In this document: positions 26,725 to 35,546 of the stretch, piece by piece
How the letters are laid out: each line of letters starts with the position of its first letter
Position numbering within the stretch: the stretch's first letter is position 1
Assembly: GCF_000214375.1 (NCBI RefSeq)
Contig: NC_015578.1
Span: 1,860,001-1,924,000, forward strand
Direction: 5' to 3'
DNA length: 64,000 bases
Origin: Treponema primitia ZAS-2
GTDB taxonomy: Bacteria; Spirochaetota; Spirochaetia; Treponematales; Breznakiellaceae
The notes under the pieces: generated by a model
Databases searched by the model: none
What the model saw: only the letters and a program-made list of their open reading frames with translations
Told to the model about the DNA's origin: nothing
Translations under genes and position numbers: made by a program

Positions 26725-28125
26725 ATGGCAAAGAATGAACCGGAAAAAACCAGGGGAAATCCCCTGGCTTCAACAGAAGAAAAAGAAAAGGCTCTGGAAG
26801 CGGCACGGCTCCAGATAGAAAAACAATTTGGCTCAGGCTCTCTGATGAAGCTTGGAGACCATACAAGCGCCGCAGGCATAGAGGTGATCCCCTCAGGTTC
26901 CATACTCCTGGACGAAGCTTTGGGGATTGGCGGCTTCCCCCGGGGACGGATCATCGAGATCTACGGCCCTGAATCTTCGGGAAAGACCACCCTGGCCCTG
27001 CATGTGGTGGCGGAAGCCCAAAAAATGGGCGGGATAGCGGCCTTTGTGGACGCCGAACACGCCTTGGACCCGGTGTACGCCAAAAACCTTGGGGTAAATA
27101 CCGATAATCTGTGGATTTCCCAGCCCGACACAGGGGAACAGGCCCTGGAAATAACTGAAAGCCTGGTCCGTTCCGGCGCGGTGGACGTAATCGTGGTGGA
27201 CTCCGTGGCCGCCCTGACCCCCCAGGCGGAAATTGAGGGGGACATGGGGGATGCCCACATGGGACTTCAAGCCCGGCTCATGAGCCAGGCTTTGCGGAAA
27301 CTCACCGCCACCATTGGAAAATCGCGGACCATCCTGATCTTCATCAACCAGATCCGCATGAAGATCGGTGTCATGTTCGGCAACCCCGAAACCACCACCG
27401 GGGGCAATGCCCTGAAATTCTACGCCTCGGTACGCCTGGATGTACGTAAGTTTGAGACCATCGAAGGGAGCGGCGACGAGGATGCCCTGGGTAACCGTGT
27501 CCGGGTTAAGGTGGTGAAAAATAAGGTAGCCCCGCCCTTTAGAAAGGCGGAATTAGAAATAATCTTTGGCAAGGGTATTTCCGCCATTGCCAGCCTCCTG
27601 GACGCCGCGGTTAAATACGATATCATCGAAAAAAAAGGCGCCTGGTTTTCCTATGGTGAAGAAAAAGTCGGCCAGGGCCGGGAAAATGCGAAAAAGTACC
27701 TGGAAGAAAACCCTGTCTTCGCTGTTGAGGTGGAGCAGAAGTTACGGAAAATCATGTTCCCCGGCCGGGATTTTTCCCAGATGGCCAAAATCGTTCCCCC
27801 AGCCGCGGAAGCCGCCCCCGCATCGGGCCTTGCGGCTGCGGCTTCCGCCGTCCAGGCCGGGGCTACCCAAGCTAAGCCCCCGGCGGGCATTACCCTGGGA
27901 ACGCCTCTTGAGACAGCGGCTTCCGGTAACGGTGGGGGAAACTCTCCGGCGTCCGGCAGCCCCGTAGCATCTGGTCAGGGAAATGCTGGGGCAGCGAAAT
28001 CGGCTGCGCCCGCGCAGTCTGCTCCAGCCGTACCGGCTCGGGGGCGGGGAAGGCCGCCGCTTAACAAAGCTGCCGGGGAAACCATTTCTATAGGTAAACC
28101 TTCCAAAGAGGATGACCTTTTCTGA
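26725..28125 (+). CDS. recA: Recombinase RecA with a long C-terminal extension
   Basis: Strand-exchange ATPase of homologous recombination. The core (1-359) is standard, with Walker A GPESSGKT at 81-88, the hinge [11 protein letters not shown], loops L1 and L2 ([30 protein letters not shown]) and [11 protein letters not shown]. Unlike the usual 345-360 residue protein, it carries a roughly 107-residue Ala/Pro/Gly/Ser-rich tail ending in [11 protein letters not shown] (438-448), an AT-hook-like motif, and an acidic end, KEDDLF. Upstream GGGAGGGAGAG is a strong ribosome-binding site; no LexA-type box was found in 26640-26724. Confidence 0.98.
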   Translation: MAKNEPEKTRGNPLASTEEKEKALEAARLQIEKQFGSGSLMKLGDHTSAAGIEVIPSGSILLDEALGIGGFPRGRIIEIYGPESSGKTTLALHVVAEAQKMGGIAAFVDAEHALDPVYAKNLGVNTDNLWISQPDTGEQALEITESLVRSGAVDVIVVDSVAALTPQAEIEGDMGDAHMGLQARLMSQALRKLTATIGKSRTILIFINQIRMKIGVMFGNPETTTGGNALKFYASVRLDVRKFETIEGSGDEDALGNRVRVKVVKNKVAPPFRKAELEIIFGKGISAIASLLDAAVKYDIIEKKGAWFSYGEEKVGQGRENAKKYLEENPVFAVEVEQKLRKIMFPGRDFSQMAKIVPPAAEAAPASGLAAAASAVQAGATQAKPPAGITLGTPLETAASGNGGGNSPASGSPVASGQGNAGAAKSAAPAQSAPAVPARGRGRPPLNKAAGETISIGKPSKEDDLF

Positions 28126-28138
28126 GAAAGGAAAAGCT

Positions 28139-29362
28139 ATGGATACCGGTTCTACTTGCAACGCAGTTCCCCGCGCAGAAATCAAGGGACAGATAAAAGA
28201 GGCGGTGCGGAAGTATTGGGATGAAGCAAAAGCCCTGAGCGATGAGCTCTGGGCTCATCCCGAGCTTTCCGGAAAGGAATTTGAATCCAGCAAAAAGATC
28301 GCCGCCTTGCTTAAAAAGCACGGCTTTGAGGTGGAATACCCCTACCTGGGGGATCCCACAAGTTTTCGGGGCATCCTTGATAACGGCGAAGGGCCTGGGA
28401 TCGCCATCATGGTAGAATACGACGCCCTGCCCGACATAGGCCACGGCTGCGGCCATAACCTGCACGGCGCCCTCTCTGTCCTTGCCGCCCTGGCAATCAC
28501 CGAACTGCGTTCCCGGTTTCAGGGAAAAATCTACGTGATCGGCACCCCCAACGAGGAAGTTGACGGCGCCAAGGCCCGGATGGCCGATCAGGGTGTCTTT
28601 GACGGTATGGCCCTGGCCATGATGATGCACAGTTCCTACGGCGGCTTTAGCCAGGCAAACATGGACGCCCTGAGCCTCCGTTTTTATGACATGGACTTTA
28701 AGGGCCATGCCGCCCATGCCGTGGCAGCTCCCTGGGAGGGCAGGTCCGCCCTGGCAGCCGCCCGGAAATTTTTCGATCTGGTGGATGCCCGGCGGGAGTG
28801 TTTTACCCCGGACATCCACGTCAATGCGGTTATTCTGGATGGCGGCACGGTTCCGAATATCATCCCCGCCAAAGCTTCCATCCGCTGCGAATTCCGCACC
28901 GATTCCATGGCAAAGCTGAAAGTTCTGGACGAGACGATTCTGAAATGCGCCAAAGCCGCCGCCATGGCCCTAGACTGTGAAGTTTTCTGGAAGGCTGGCC
29001 CCTGGGATTTTGCCGATATGGTCCGGGTGAAACCCCTAGAGGAGGAAATGGAGCGGATACTTCTCGATCTGGGGGAAAAAATGGAACCCGTATCGGCGCC
29101 TGTGGGATCCACCGATGTGGGCAATGTCAGTTACCGCTGCCCTTCCATCCAGCCCCTTATCTCGATAACCCGCGAACAGTACTCCCTGCATACCCCGGAA
29201 TTTGCCGCTGAAACCATCAAGGCTCCGGCCCATGAAGCCATGGCCCGGGGTGCGGAAGCCCTGGTTGCCCTGGGGCTGAGGGTACTTAATGACGGCGATT
29301 TCCGGCGCTGCCTTCAGGAGGATTTTACCCGGGCCAGGGATCGTAAACTGGGTGCGCGGTAA
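28139..29362 (+). CDS. M20-family amidohydrolase (AbgB-like)
   Basis: A 407-residue zinc-dependent amidohydrolase starting MDTGSTCNAV (AAAGGAAAAGC upstream); an ATG at 28112 overlapping recA is unlikely. Metal ligands are visible in GHGCGHNLHG, GTPNEEVDGA and the late HTPEF. AAHAVAAPWEGRSALAA marks the dimerisation lid domain. The pattern resembles AbgB-type p-aminobenzoyl-glutamate hydrolase or related aminoacylases more than carboxypeptidase G2. It probably shares a transcript with recA by read-through (13-base gap), without evident functional link. Substrate unknown. Confidence 0.85.
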   Translation: MDTGSTCNAVPRAEIKGQIKEAVRKYWDEAKALSDELWAHPELSGKEFESSKKIAALLKKHGFEVEYPYLGDPTSFRGILDNGEGPGIAIMVEYDALPDIGHGCGHNLHGALSVLAALAITELRSRFQGKIYVIGTPNEEVDGAKARMADQGVFDGMALAMMMHSSYGGFSQANMDALSLRFYDMDFKGHAAHAVAAPWEGRSALAAARKFFDLVDARRECFTPDIHVNAVILDGGTVPNIIPAKASIRCEFRTDSMAKLKVLDETILKCAKAAAMALDCEVFWKAGPWDFADMVRVKPLEEEMERILLDLGEKMEPVSAPVGSTDVGNVSYRCPSIQPLISITREQYSLHTPEFAAETIKAPAHEAMARGAEALVALGLRVLNDGDFRRCLQEDFTRARDRKLGAR

Positions 29363-29411
29363 ATTTCGTTTTTTTTCATGCCGCATTTGATCAAGGATCG
29401 GCGCGGGTCTC

Positions 29412-29440
29412 TTTACTACCCCGGCAGGGGCGGGTATAAT
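29412..29440 (+). promoter_or_regulatory. Promoter candidate for a leaderless scpA transcript
   Basis: TTTACT (29412-29417), a 17-base spacer and a perfect TATAAT (29435-29440), 9 bases before the scpA ATG at 29450. No ribosome-binding site lies between them, so the transcript is predicted to begin at the start codon. The rest of 29363-29449 holds nothing recognisable. Confidence 0.6.
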
Positions 29441-29449
29441 TAAGCCTAG

Positions 29450-30253
29450 ATGGATACCAATAACGGCGCCGTTCATAAGTTCAGGTTAAAGGAATTTGAA
29501 GGTCCCCTGGATCTTCTCCTTTTTTTAATCAAAAAAAACGAAGTCAATCTGTATGACATCCCCATAGCCCAGATTACCGAACAGTATCTGGAATACCTCC
29601 ATTTTGCCAATACCCTGGATCTTGAGGACCTCACCGAATTTCACGCCATGGCGGCAAGTCTGCTGTACATCAAGTCCCGTATGCTCCTCCCGGTGGAATT
29701 GGACCTGGATGATGATGCGGATGATCCCCGACAGGAACTGGTGGACAAGCTGATTGAGTACCAGAAATTCAAGAAGCTCTCAGAATTGATGGAAGAAAAG
29801 GAAAAGGAAGCCGAATGGGTCATGGAACGGAAAAAGCTCCAGCGGGCCCTGCCCTTTGTAGAGGATGAACTCTGGGAAAAGGTGGACATCTGGGCGCTGG
29901 TCAAGACCTTTTCTTCCCTCATGTCCAATGTCCCCAGTGAACGGATCATCGATCTCTATGAAGAAGTATCGATCAATGAAAAGACAACCCTGATAACCGA
30001 ATTCCTGGAACAGAAAGGAGAGTGCAACTTTACCGATCTGATAGTCCGGAACGGTTCTATGATGGATATAGTCTGCGCCTTTCTGGCAATGCTGGAAGCG
30101 GTCAAATTCAGGATGATCACAGTGTACCAGAACCGTATGTTCGGGGATATTTTAATCCGCCCCGGCCCCTCTTTCGGCGCTGCCGGGGGAGCCGAAACTG
30201 AGAACGACGCCTCCGGTGAAGCTGATGCCGCGGGTAATGGAGTTTCGCCCTGA
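29450..30253 (+). CDS. scpA: Segregation and condensation protein A
   Basis: Kleisin subunit of the SMC-ScpAB condensin that compacts and segregates the chromosome. The 267-residue protein has the N-terminal SMC-neck-binding helices (FEGPLDLLLFLIKKNEVNLYDIPIAQITEQYLEY), the central ScpB-binding acidic linker (LDDDADDPRQELVDKLIEYQKFK) and the C-terminal winged helix that binds the SMC cap. An extra 25-residue Gly/Glu/Ala tail closes it. Its stop overlaps scpB by one base (TGATG), so the two subunits are translationally coupled. No Shine-Dalgarno precedes its ATG. Confidence 0.95.
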   Translation: MDTNNGAVHKFRLKEFEGPLDLLLFLIKKNEVNLYDIPIAQITEQYLEYLHFANTLDLEDLTEFHAMAASLLYIKSRMLLPVELDLDDDADDPRQELVDKLIEYQKFKKLSELMEEKEKEAEWVMERKKLQRALPFVEDELWEKVDIWALVKTFSSLMSNVPSERIIDLYEEVSINEKTTLITEFLEQKGECNFTDLIVRNGSMMDIVCAFLAMLEAVKFRMITVYQNRMFGDILIRPGPSFGAAGGAETENDASGEADAAGNGVSP

Positions 30254-30798
30254 TGGAAGCGCAAGCAGAAAAAGAAACAGCCCTGATTGAAGCAATACTC
30301 TACCTTGAAGCGGATCCCCTGGATGAAGCCGGTCTGGTCCGCATTTCCGGCCTCTCCAAAGAACTGGTCCAGACAGCCTTGGAAGCCCTGGGGGAACGCT
30401 ATGCCCGGGAAGATTCCGGGGTGGAGCTTTCCCGCATCGGCGGGGGCGTCATGATCTCCCCCAAACGGGAATACTGGGATAATCTGAAAGAACGGTACGG
30501 CAAAAAAAACGAATCCAAACTTTCCAAGGCCGCCTTGGAAACCCTTTCTATTATTGCCTATTCTCAGCCCATCACCCGCAGTGAAATCGAAGCCATCCGT
30601 GGTGTTTCCGCGGATAACATGATCCGTCTCCTCCTGGAAAAGGAACTTATCCGCGAAATGGGCAAAAAAGATATACCCGGAAAGCCCACCCAATACGGTA
30701 CCACCAGGGAATTCCTCAAGTTTTTCCGCTTGGAAAGTATAGCGGATCTACCCAAATTAAATGAAAGTGAGACCGATCGGTTTGAACTTAACGGATAA
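30253..30798 (+). CDS. scpB: Segregation and condensation protein B
   Basis: Winged-helix partner of ScpA (181 residues, normal length). Two tandem winged helices are visible: one in the first 80 residues (LIEAILYLEADPLDEAGLVRISG) and one at about 90-165, with LSKAALETLSIIAYSQPITRSEIEAIRGV and KPTQYGTTREFLKFF as family hallmarks. The start is coupled to the scpA stop. The 3' end overlaps the next gene by 38 bases. Confidence 0.95.
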   Translation: MEAQAEKETALIEAILYLEADPLDEAGLVRISGLSKELVQTALEALGERYAREDSGVELSRIGGGVMISPKREYWDNLKERYGKKNESKLSKAALETLSIIAYSQPITRSEIEAIRGVSADNMIRLLLEKELIREMGKKDIPGKPTQYGTTREFLKFFRLESIADLPKLNESETDRFELNG

Positions 30799-31624
30799 GG
30801 TTGCCCCCCCGGCTCCCGCCGCCCCGCCGCCCTCCGGCGCTACGGCCTCAAGTGTGGAGTTTCAACCAAAGCTTGAAACTCCTAAAGGACCGACGCCTCC
30901 GGCGGCGGTCCTCCGGCTCCAGGTCTACCTCGCCCACGCCGGAGTAGCCTCCCGCCGGGCCTGTGAGGGGCTCATCAGCGCCGGCCGGGTAAGCGTGAAC
31001 GGCCAGATGGTCACCCAAATGGGTGTCAAGGTTTCGCCCGCCGATGACATACGCCTGGACGGGGTTCCCCTGCAAATGGAAACCCGGTTCCGCTATTTGG
31101 CTCTTCATAAGCCCATCATGTATATTTGCAGCGCCTTTGACCCCCAGGGCCGCCCCCTGGCAAAGGACCTGCTTCCCTTGCCCCAGGAACGGCTGTACAA
31201 TGTGGGCCGCCTGGATTACCGTTCCTCGGGACTTATCATCTTTACCAATGATGGAGACTTCGCCGCAAAAATCAGCCACCCCTCGGCGGAAATTGAGAAG
31301 GAATACCTGGTAGAAGCTACCGGCCCCATCCCGGATCTTATGGTTGAGGAATTTAAACGGGGCCTTGAGGTGGAAGGGGTTTTTTATAAGGCAGCGGAAA
31401 TTGAGCGGCAGGGCAGAAAGGCTATTCGGGTGGTCCTTATCGAAGGCAAAAACCGGGAAATACGCCGGGTTTTTACCCATTTCCACCTGCATCCGGCCAA
31501 ACTCCACCGGATACGTATAGGCCCGGTACTTTTGACCAACCTTAAAGCAGGTGAATCCCGGCCCCTTACGGAGCAGGAAATACAGATATTAACCGGAGGA
31601 GCCCATAGTGATAATAGCCATTGA
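30761..31624 (+). CDS. rluB: RluB/RsuA-family rRNA pseudouridine synthase
   Basis: Isomerises a uridine in rRNA to pseudouridine; by comparison with the scpB-linked gene in many bacteria it is probably the 23S enzyme RluB. The 287-residue protein has a 45-residue Pro/Ala-rich N-terminal extension, an S4 RNA-binding domain (about 50-110, RLQVYLAHAGVASRRACEGLI) and the catalytic domain with Asp in GRLDYRSSGLIIFTNDGD and the late KNREIRRVFTHF motif. The ATG at 30761 overlaps scpB by 38 bases without a clear ribosome-binding site, so the true start could be slightly further in. RsuA or RluE cannot be ruled out. Confidence 0.87.
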   Translation: MKVRPIGLNLTDKVAPPAPAAPPPSGATASSVEFQPKLETPKGPTPPAAVLRLQVYLAHAGVASRRACEGLISAGRVSVNGQMVTQMGVKVSPADDIRLDGVPLQMETRFRYLALHKPIMYICSAFDPQGRPLAKDLLPLPQERLYNVGRLDYRSSGLIIFTNDGDFAAKISHPSAEIEKEYLVEATGPIPDLMVEEFKRGLEVEGVFYKAAEIERQGRKAIRVVLIEGKNREIRRVFTHFHLHPAKLHRIRIGPVLLTNLKAGESRPLTEQEIQILTGGAHSDNSH

Positions 31625-34004
31625 CGGACCCGCAGGATCGGGAAAAAGTACCATCGCCAAGCTGCTGGCCGAAGGGCTGAAATATACCTATGTAAATTCC
31701 GGGAACCTCTACCGGGCTATTACCCTGGGGTGCCTGCGGAACCACATTGACCCCCTGGATCAGACCGCCGCCCTGGCATACGCGGAGTCTGCGGACATCG
31801 AATACAGGGACGGGGACGTGTATCTGGCAGGGGAAAATGTGGTTTCCCTGCTCCACACCGACGAAATCGACCAATTTACCGCCCCCCTTTCGGCGAATGT
31901 ACCCATACGCCACGTGGTAAACAGGCTCATACGGAAAATCGCCGGAAAACTCGATGTGGTGGTGGAAGGCCGGGATATGACCACCGTGGTCTTTCCCAAG
32001 GCGGAACATCGGTTTTACCTGGACGCCACACCGGAAGCTCGGGCAAAACGGCGCCTTGACCAGGGGGTATCAAAGCTCAGTTTTGAGGAGATACTTAAAA
32101 CCATCCAGGAACGGGACGAAATCGACAAAAATAAAACCGAAGGGAGCCTTAAAATCGGTCCGGGAGTGCTTGTTTTCGATACATCGGTCTTGACCATAAG
32201 CCAAGTTTATGAGAGATTGATAGAAGAAATACAGAGGAAGGGATCAACCATGGGTCAGATGGAAGTGGAATCGGACACTAGTCCGATAGATGAATCGAAC
32301 GGAATCACATCCGCAAATACCGGCGATGATATCCAGACGCAGTTACAGGAAAAATATCTAAAAAGCCTCGAACAGCTCGAAGAAGGGCAATTGGTAGATG
32401 GGCATGTCATTCAGGTTACCCCTGATCAGGTGTTTGTCGACGTAGGCTACAAATCCGAAGGAAAGATCCCTATTGCGGAATTCACCGAAATTCCCCAGGT
32501 TGGGGATACGGTGTCGGTTATTCTCGTTGCCAAGGAGAATAAGCACGGGGAAGTGATTGTTTCCAAACAGAAAGCGGATGTAAAGCTGTTTTGGAAGAAT
32601 TTACGTCAGGGTTTCCAGGACCACACCATGGTAGAAGGGACCATCGAAAAGCTCGTCAAGGGCGGCTACGATGTGGACCTTGGCGCCGGAGTGCGGGCCT
32701 TCCTACCCATCAGCCAATCCGACGCCCAAAAGGTAGACAAACCGGAAAAACTTCTGGGCCTTAAGACCAATTTCTATGTGGAACGGCTCTACTCAGATGG
32801 CAAGGTTAATATAGTAGTAAACCGTCGCAAATGGCTTGAAGAAGAGATTGAGCAAAAGCGGAAAGATTTCTTTGAAAAAACCCAGATCGGGGACGATATT
32901 ACCGGGGAGGTAAAGAGTTTTACCTCCTTCGGGGCCTTTATCGACCTGGGAGGATTCGACGGTCTCCTCCATATCAATGATATGAGTTGGGGCCATGTAA
33001 CCCGTCCCAAGGATTTTGTTAAAAAAGGCCAGGAGATACGTCTCAAGGTAATCCGTATTGATCCCCAGGAAAAGCGGATCAACCTTTCTTTAAAGCATTT
33101 TACCGATGATCCCTGGGTTCACTTTGAAGATAAGTATCATGTCAACGACGTCATCAAGGGAAAAGTAACCAAACTGACCGATTTTGGCGCCTTTGTGGAG
33201 CTTGAGGAAGGTATTGAAGGGCTGGTGCATATTTCAGAATTCTCCTGGGTGAAAAAAATACAGAAACCCGAAGAACTTCTTTCCATCGGTGATGAAACCG
33301 AATGTATGATCCTGGGTTACGATCTCCAAGCGGGTAGGGTGTCTCTGGGACTTAAGCAAGTCACCGCCAACCCCTGGACCGGTATTGAGGAGCGTTATCC
33401 TTTGGGTACCAGGCTTACCCGGAAGGTAGCCAAGATCACCAATGCCGGCGCCTTTATTGAACTTGAAGATGGTATTGACGGCTTCCTCCACGGGGATGAT
33501 ATTTCCTGGACCAAGAAGGTCAAACATCCGGGCAGTGAATTTGCGGCGGGACAGGAAATTGAAGTCATGGTCATCAGCATTGATCCGGAAAATAAAAACA
33601 TCCGGCTTGGTATCAAGCAGCTTTCCGAAGATCCCTGGCAGAGCTTTGCCTCAGCCTATAAGCCCGGCTCCCTGGTTGAGGGGGAGGTTTCTTCGGTCAC
33701 TGATTTTGGTATCTTTGTGCGGATACCCGGAGGCATTGAAGGGCTGATCCATAAGTCCAACCTGCCGGAAAACCGGGAAGACAACCCGGATGAACTTCTT
33801 AAGAAATACCAGATAGGGGACAAGATAAAAGCAGTGGTTCTGGAATTGCAGCCGGATAAACAGAAAGTAGCCTTCTCCATTAAGGATTATCAGAAGAAGG
33901 TTCAGCGGGATGAAATATCCCAGTATATGGCGGCTGAAGAATCCGATGGTTCTACCTTTACCCTTGGAGATTTTTTAAAGTCAAAAAATACCCCTGAGGG
34001 GTAG
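31608..34004 (+). CDS. cmk-rpsA: Fusion of cytidylate kinase and 30S ribosomal protein S1
   Basis: A 798-residue fusion. Residues 1-214 are cytidylate kinase, which phosphorylates CMP and dCMP: P-loop GPAGSGKST at 7-15, and VVEGRDMTTVVFP as the NMP-binding segment. Residues 215-798 are ribosomal protein S1, with six S1 repeats of about 80-85 residues; repeats 3-6 are the best conserved (for example TSFGAFIDLGGFDGLLHI, TDFGAFVELEEGIEGLVHI). The GTG start at 31608 follows GGAGGA. The same fusion is known in Treponema (recalled). An internal ATG at 32250 with its own strong ribosome-binding site could yield free S1. It overlaps the pseudouridine synthase gene by 17 bases. Confidence 0.96.
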   Translation: MIIAIDGPAGSGKSTIAKLLAEGLKYTYVNSGNLYRAITLGCLRNHIDPLDQTAALAYAESADIEYRDGDVYLAGENVVSLLHTDEIDQFTAPLSANVPIRHVVNRLIRKIAGKLDVVVEGRDMTTVVFPKAEHRFYLDATPEARAKRRLDQGVSKLSFEEILKTIQERDEIDKNKTEGSLKIGPGVLVFDTSVLTISQVYERLIEEIQRKGSTMGQMEVESDTSPIDESNGITSANTGDDIQTQLQEKYLKSLEQLEEGQLVDGHVIQVTPDQVFVDVGYKSEGKIPIAEFTEIPQVGDTVSVILVAKENKHGEVIVSKQKADVKLFWKNLRQGFQDHTMVEGTIEKLVKGGYDVDLGAGVRAFLPISQSDAQKVDKPEKLLGLKTNFYVERLYSDGKVNIVVNRRKWLEEEIEQKRKDFFEKTQIGDDITGEVKSFTSFGAFIDLGGFDGLLHINDMSWGHVTRPKDFVKKGQEIRLKVIRIDPQEKRINLSLKHFTDDPWVHFEDKYHVNDVIKGKVTKLTDFGAFVELEEGIEGLVHISEFSWVKKIQKPEELLSIGDETECMILGYDLQAGRVSLGLKQVTANPWTGIEERYPLGTRLTRKVAKITNAGAFIELEDGIDGFLHGDDISWTKKVKHPGSEFAAGQEIEVMVISIDPENKNIRLGIKQLSEDPWQSFASAYKPGSLVEGEVSSVTDFGIFVRIPGGIEGLIHKSNLPENREDNPDELLKKYQIGDKIKAVVLELQPDKQKVAFSIKDYQKKVQRDEISQYMAAEESDGSTFTLGDFLKSKNTPEG
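32234..32252 (+). promoter_or_regulatory. Internal ribosome-binding site and start codon for separate S1
   Basis: GAGGAAGGGA (32234-32243) lies 6 bases before an in-frame ATG (32250-32252) exactly at the Cmk/S1 domain boundary. The product would be a 584-residue S1 starting MGQMEVESD, the normal size of free S1. It is stronger than most ribosome-binding sites in the window. Confidence 0.7.
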
Positions 34005-34010
34005 ACCGCT

Positions 34011-34025
34011 CGAACCAAAGGTTCG
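34011..34025 (+). promoter_or_regulatory. Small hairpin covering the ribosome-binding site of the sigma-54 activator
   Basis: CGAACC-AAA-GGTTCG, a 6-bp stem whose loop and 3' arm contain the only AAAGG upstream of the ATG at 34030. It begins 7 bases after the cmk-rpsA stop, so ribosomes finishing S1 could open it. A second palindrome, ACCCC-TGA-GGGGT, spans the S1 stop at 33990-34002. Confidence 0.4.
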
Positions 34026-34029
34026 CTTT

Positions 34030-35544
34030 ATGCTGTCAGCCATTGATGTTCAAAAGTTTAATACCCTCATTGAGATTAATACTCTTATTAACTCAAATTT
34101 TTCGGACATCCGTTCTCTGTTGACCAGAATTCTTGAATCTGCGACACGCCTCTGTGAAGGGGAGGCGTCGAGCCTCCTCATGGTAAACCGGGAAAAGCAG
34201 GAACTTTATTTTGAGATAGCCCTGGGGGTAAAGGGCGCCGAGGTAAAAAAATTCACCGTAAAATTTGGGGAAGGCATAGCCGGATGGGTAGCTGTGAACA
34301 ACAAATCTATCATGGTTAACGATGTGGTTCACGACAAACGGCATCTCAGCATTATTCCTGAACGGATTGGGTATACATCCAAGACCATGCTGGCTGTCCC
34401 CATGCGCGTTAAGGATGAATGTATCGGGGTCATTGAGCTGATTAATAAAAAAGATGACAAATACTTTACCAACGATGATCTTGAGTGGCTGGAAATATTT
34501 GCTAATCAGGCTGCCATAGCCATTCAAAATGCCCGCAGTTTTGAAAAAGCCCGGGTAGAAATACAATCACTGCAGGATCAAATTAAAACCGATCAGGGGT
34601 ATCATACCATGATCGCAAAAAGCCCCATCATCGTTGAGAAGATCGAGATCATAGACCGGATTGCCAAAACTGATTCCTCGGTGTTGATCCTGGGGGAGAG
34701 CGGGGTAGGGAAGGAAATTTTCGCCGAGCAGATACACCTCCGCAGCCCCCGTACCAAGGCGCCCTTTGTGCGGGTTAACTGCGCCGCCCTGCCCGAGGGC
34801 TTACTGGAAAGCGAACTCTTCGGCCATGTCAAAGGGGCCTTTACCGGGGCCATACAGAACAGACGGGGCCGATTTGAACTGGCCGACGGGGGAACTATCT
34901 TCCTGGACGAAATAGGGGATCTTCCCCTGGCCCTCCAGGCAAAACTCCTCCGGGTGATACAGCAGAAGACCTTTGAAAAAATCGGCTCTGATATTTCGGT
35001 AACCGTAAATGTCCGCATCCTGGCGGCCACCAACAAAGATATTGAAGCCATGGTGGACCGGGGGGAATTCCGCAGCGATCTGTACTACCGGCTGAATGTA
35101 CTGCCCATTTACATCCCGCCCCTCAGGCAGCGCACTGAGGATATTCCGGAACTGGCAGAATTTTTCCTCAAGAAATTTATCCGGGAAACAAAAAAACAAT
35201 TTACCGGATTTTCCAATGAGGCCATGGAGGCCATGTTGTCCTATTCCTGGCCGGGAAATATTCGTGAACTGGAAAACTGCATAGAGCGGGCCTGCGTAAT
35301 CGGAAAAAATTCCTGGATACGCAAGGAAGACCTTTTTCTTAAACTCGGCAATGAGGCCGGCGCCGATGAGGGGGACCGGAACCTGAAAATAGCGATCAAC
35401 ATATTTAAAACCCACTTTATCCAAAAGGTCCTGGAGGAAAACAACTGGAACCAGACCGAGGCTGCGAAAGCCCTGGATATACAGAGGACCTATTTGTCCC
35501 GGCTTATAAAAGAGCTTGATATAATGAATCTTAAGGAGAATTGA
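34030..35544 (+). CDS. Sigma-54-dependent transcriptional activator with a GAF sensor domain
   Basis: A 504-residue bacterial enhancer-binding protein. The N-terminal GAF domain (about 15-165, ending YFTNDDLEWLEIFANQAAIAIQNA) senses a small ligand. The AAA+ domain (190-425) has Walker A GESGVGKE, the GAFTGA loop that contacts sigma-54, and GGTIFLDEIGDLP as Walker B. The C-terminal Fis-type helix-turn-helix (NWNQTEAAKALDIQRTYLSRLI) binds DNA. The class resembles NifA/NorR/FhlA-like regulators without a receiver domain. It is followed after 2 bases by a TPR membrane protein and preceded by cmk-rpsA; its target genes are not obvious here, since no clear -24/-12 promoter was seen. Confidence 0.93.
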   Translation: MLSAIDVQKFNTLIEINTLINSNFSDIRSLLTRILESATRLCEGEASSLLMVNREKQELYFEIALGVKGAEVKKFTVKFGEGIAGWVAVNNKSIMVNDVVHDKRHLSIIPERIGYTSKTMLAVPMRVKDECIGVIELINKKDDKYFTNDDLEWLEIFANQAAIAIQNARSFEKARVEIQSLQDQIKTDQGYHTMIAKSPIIVEKIEIIDRIAKTDSSVLILGESGVGKEIFAEQIHLRSPRTKAPFVRVNCAALPEGLLESELFGHVKGAFTGAIQNRRGRFELADGGTIFLDEIGDLPLALQAKLLRVIQQKTFEKIGSDISVTVNVRILAATNKDIEAMVDRGEFRSDLYYRLNVLPIYIPPLRQRTEDIPELAEFFLKKFIRETKKQFTGFSNEAMEAMLSYSWPGNIRELENCIERACVIGKNSWIRKEDLFLKLGNEAGADEGDRNLKIAINIFKTHFIQKVLEENNWNQTEAAKALDIQRTYLSRLIKELDIMNLKEN

Positions 35545-35546
35545 AC

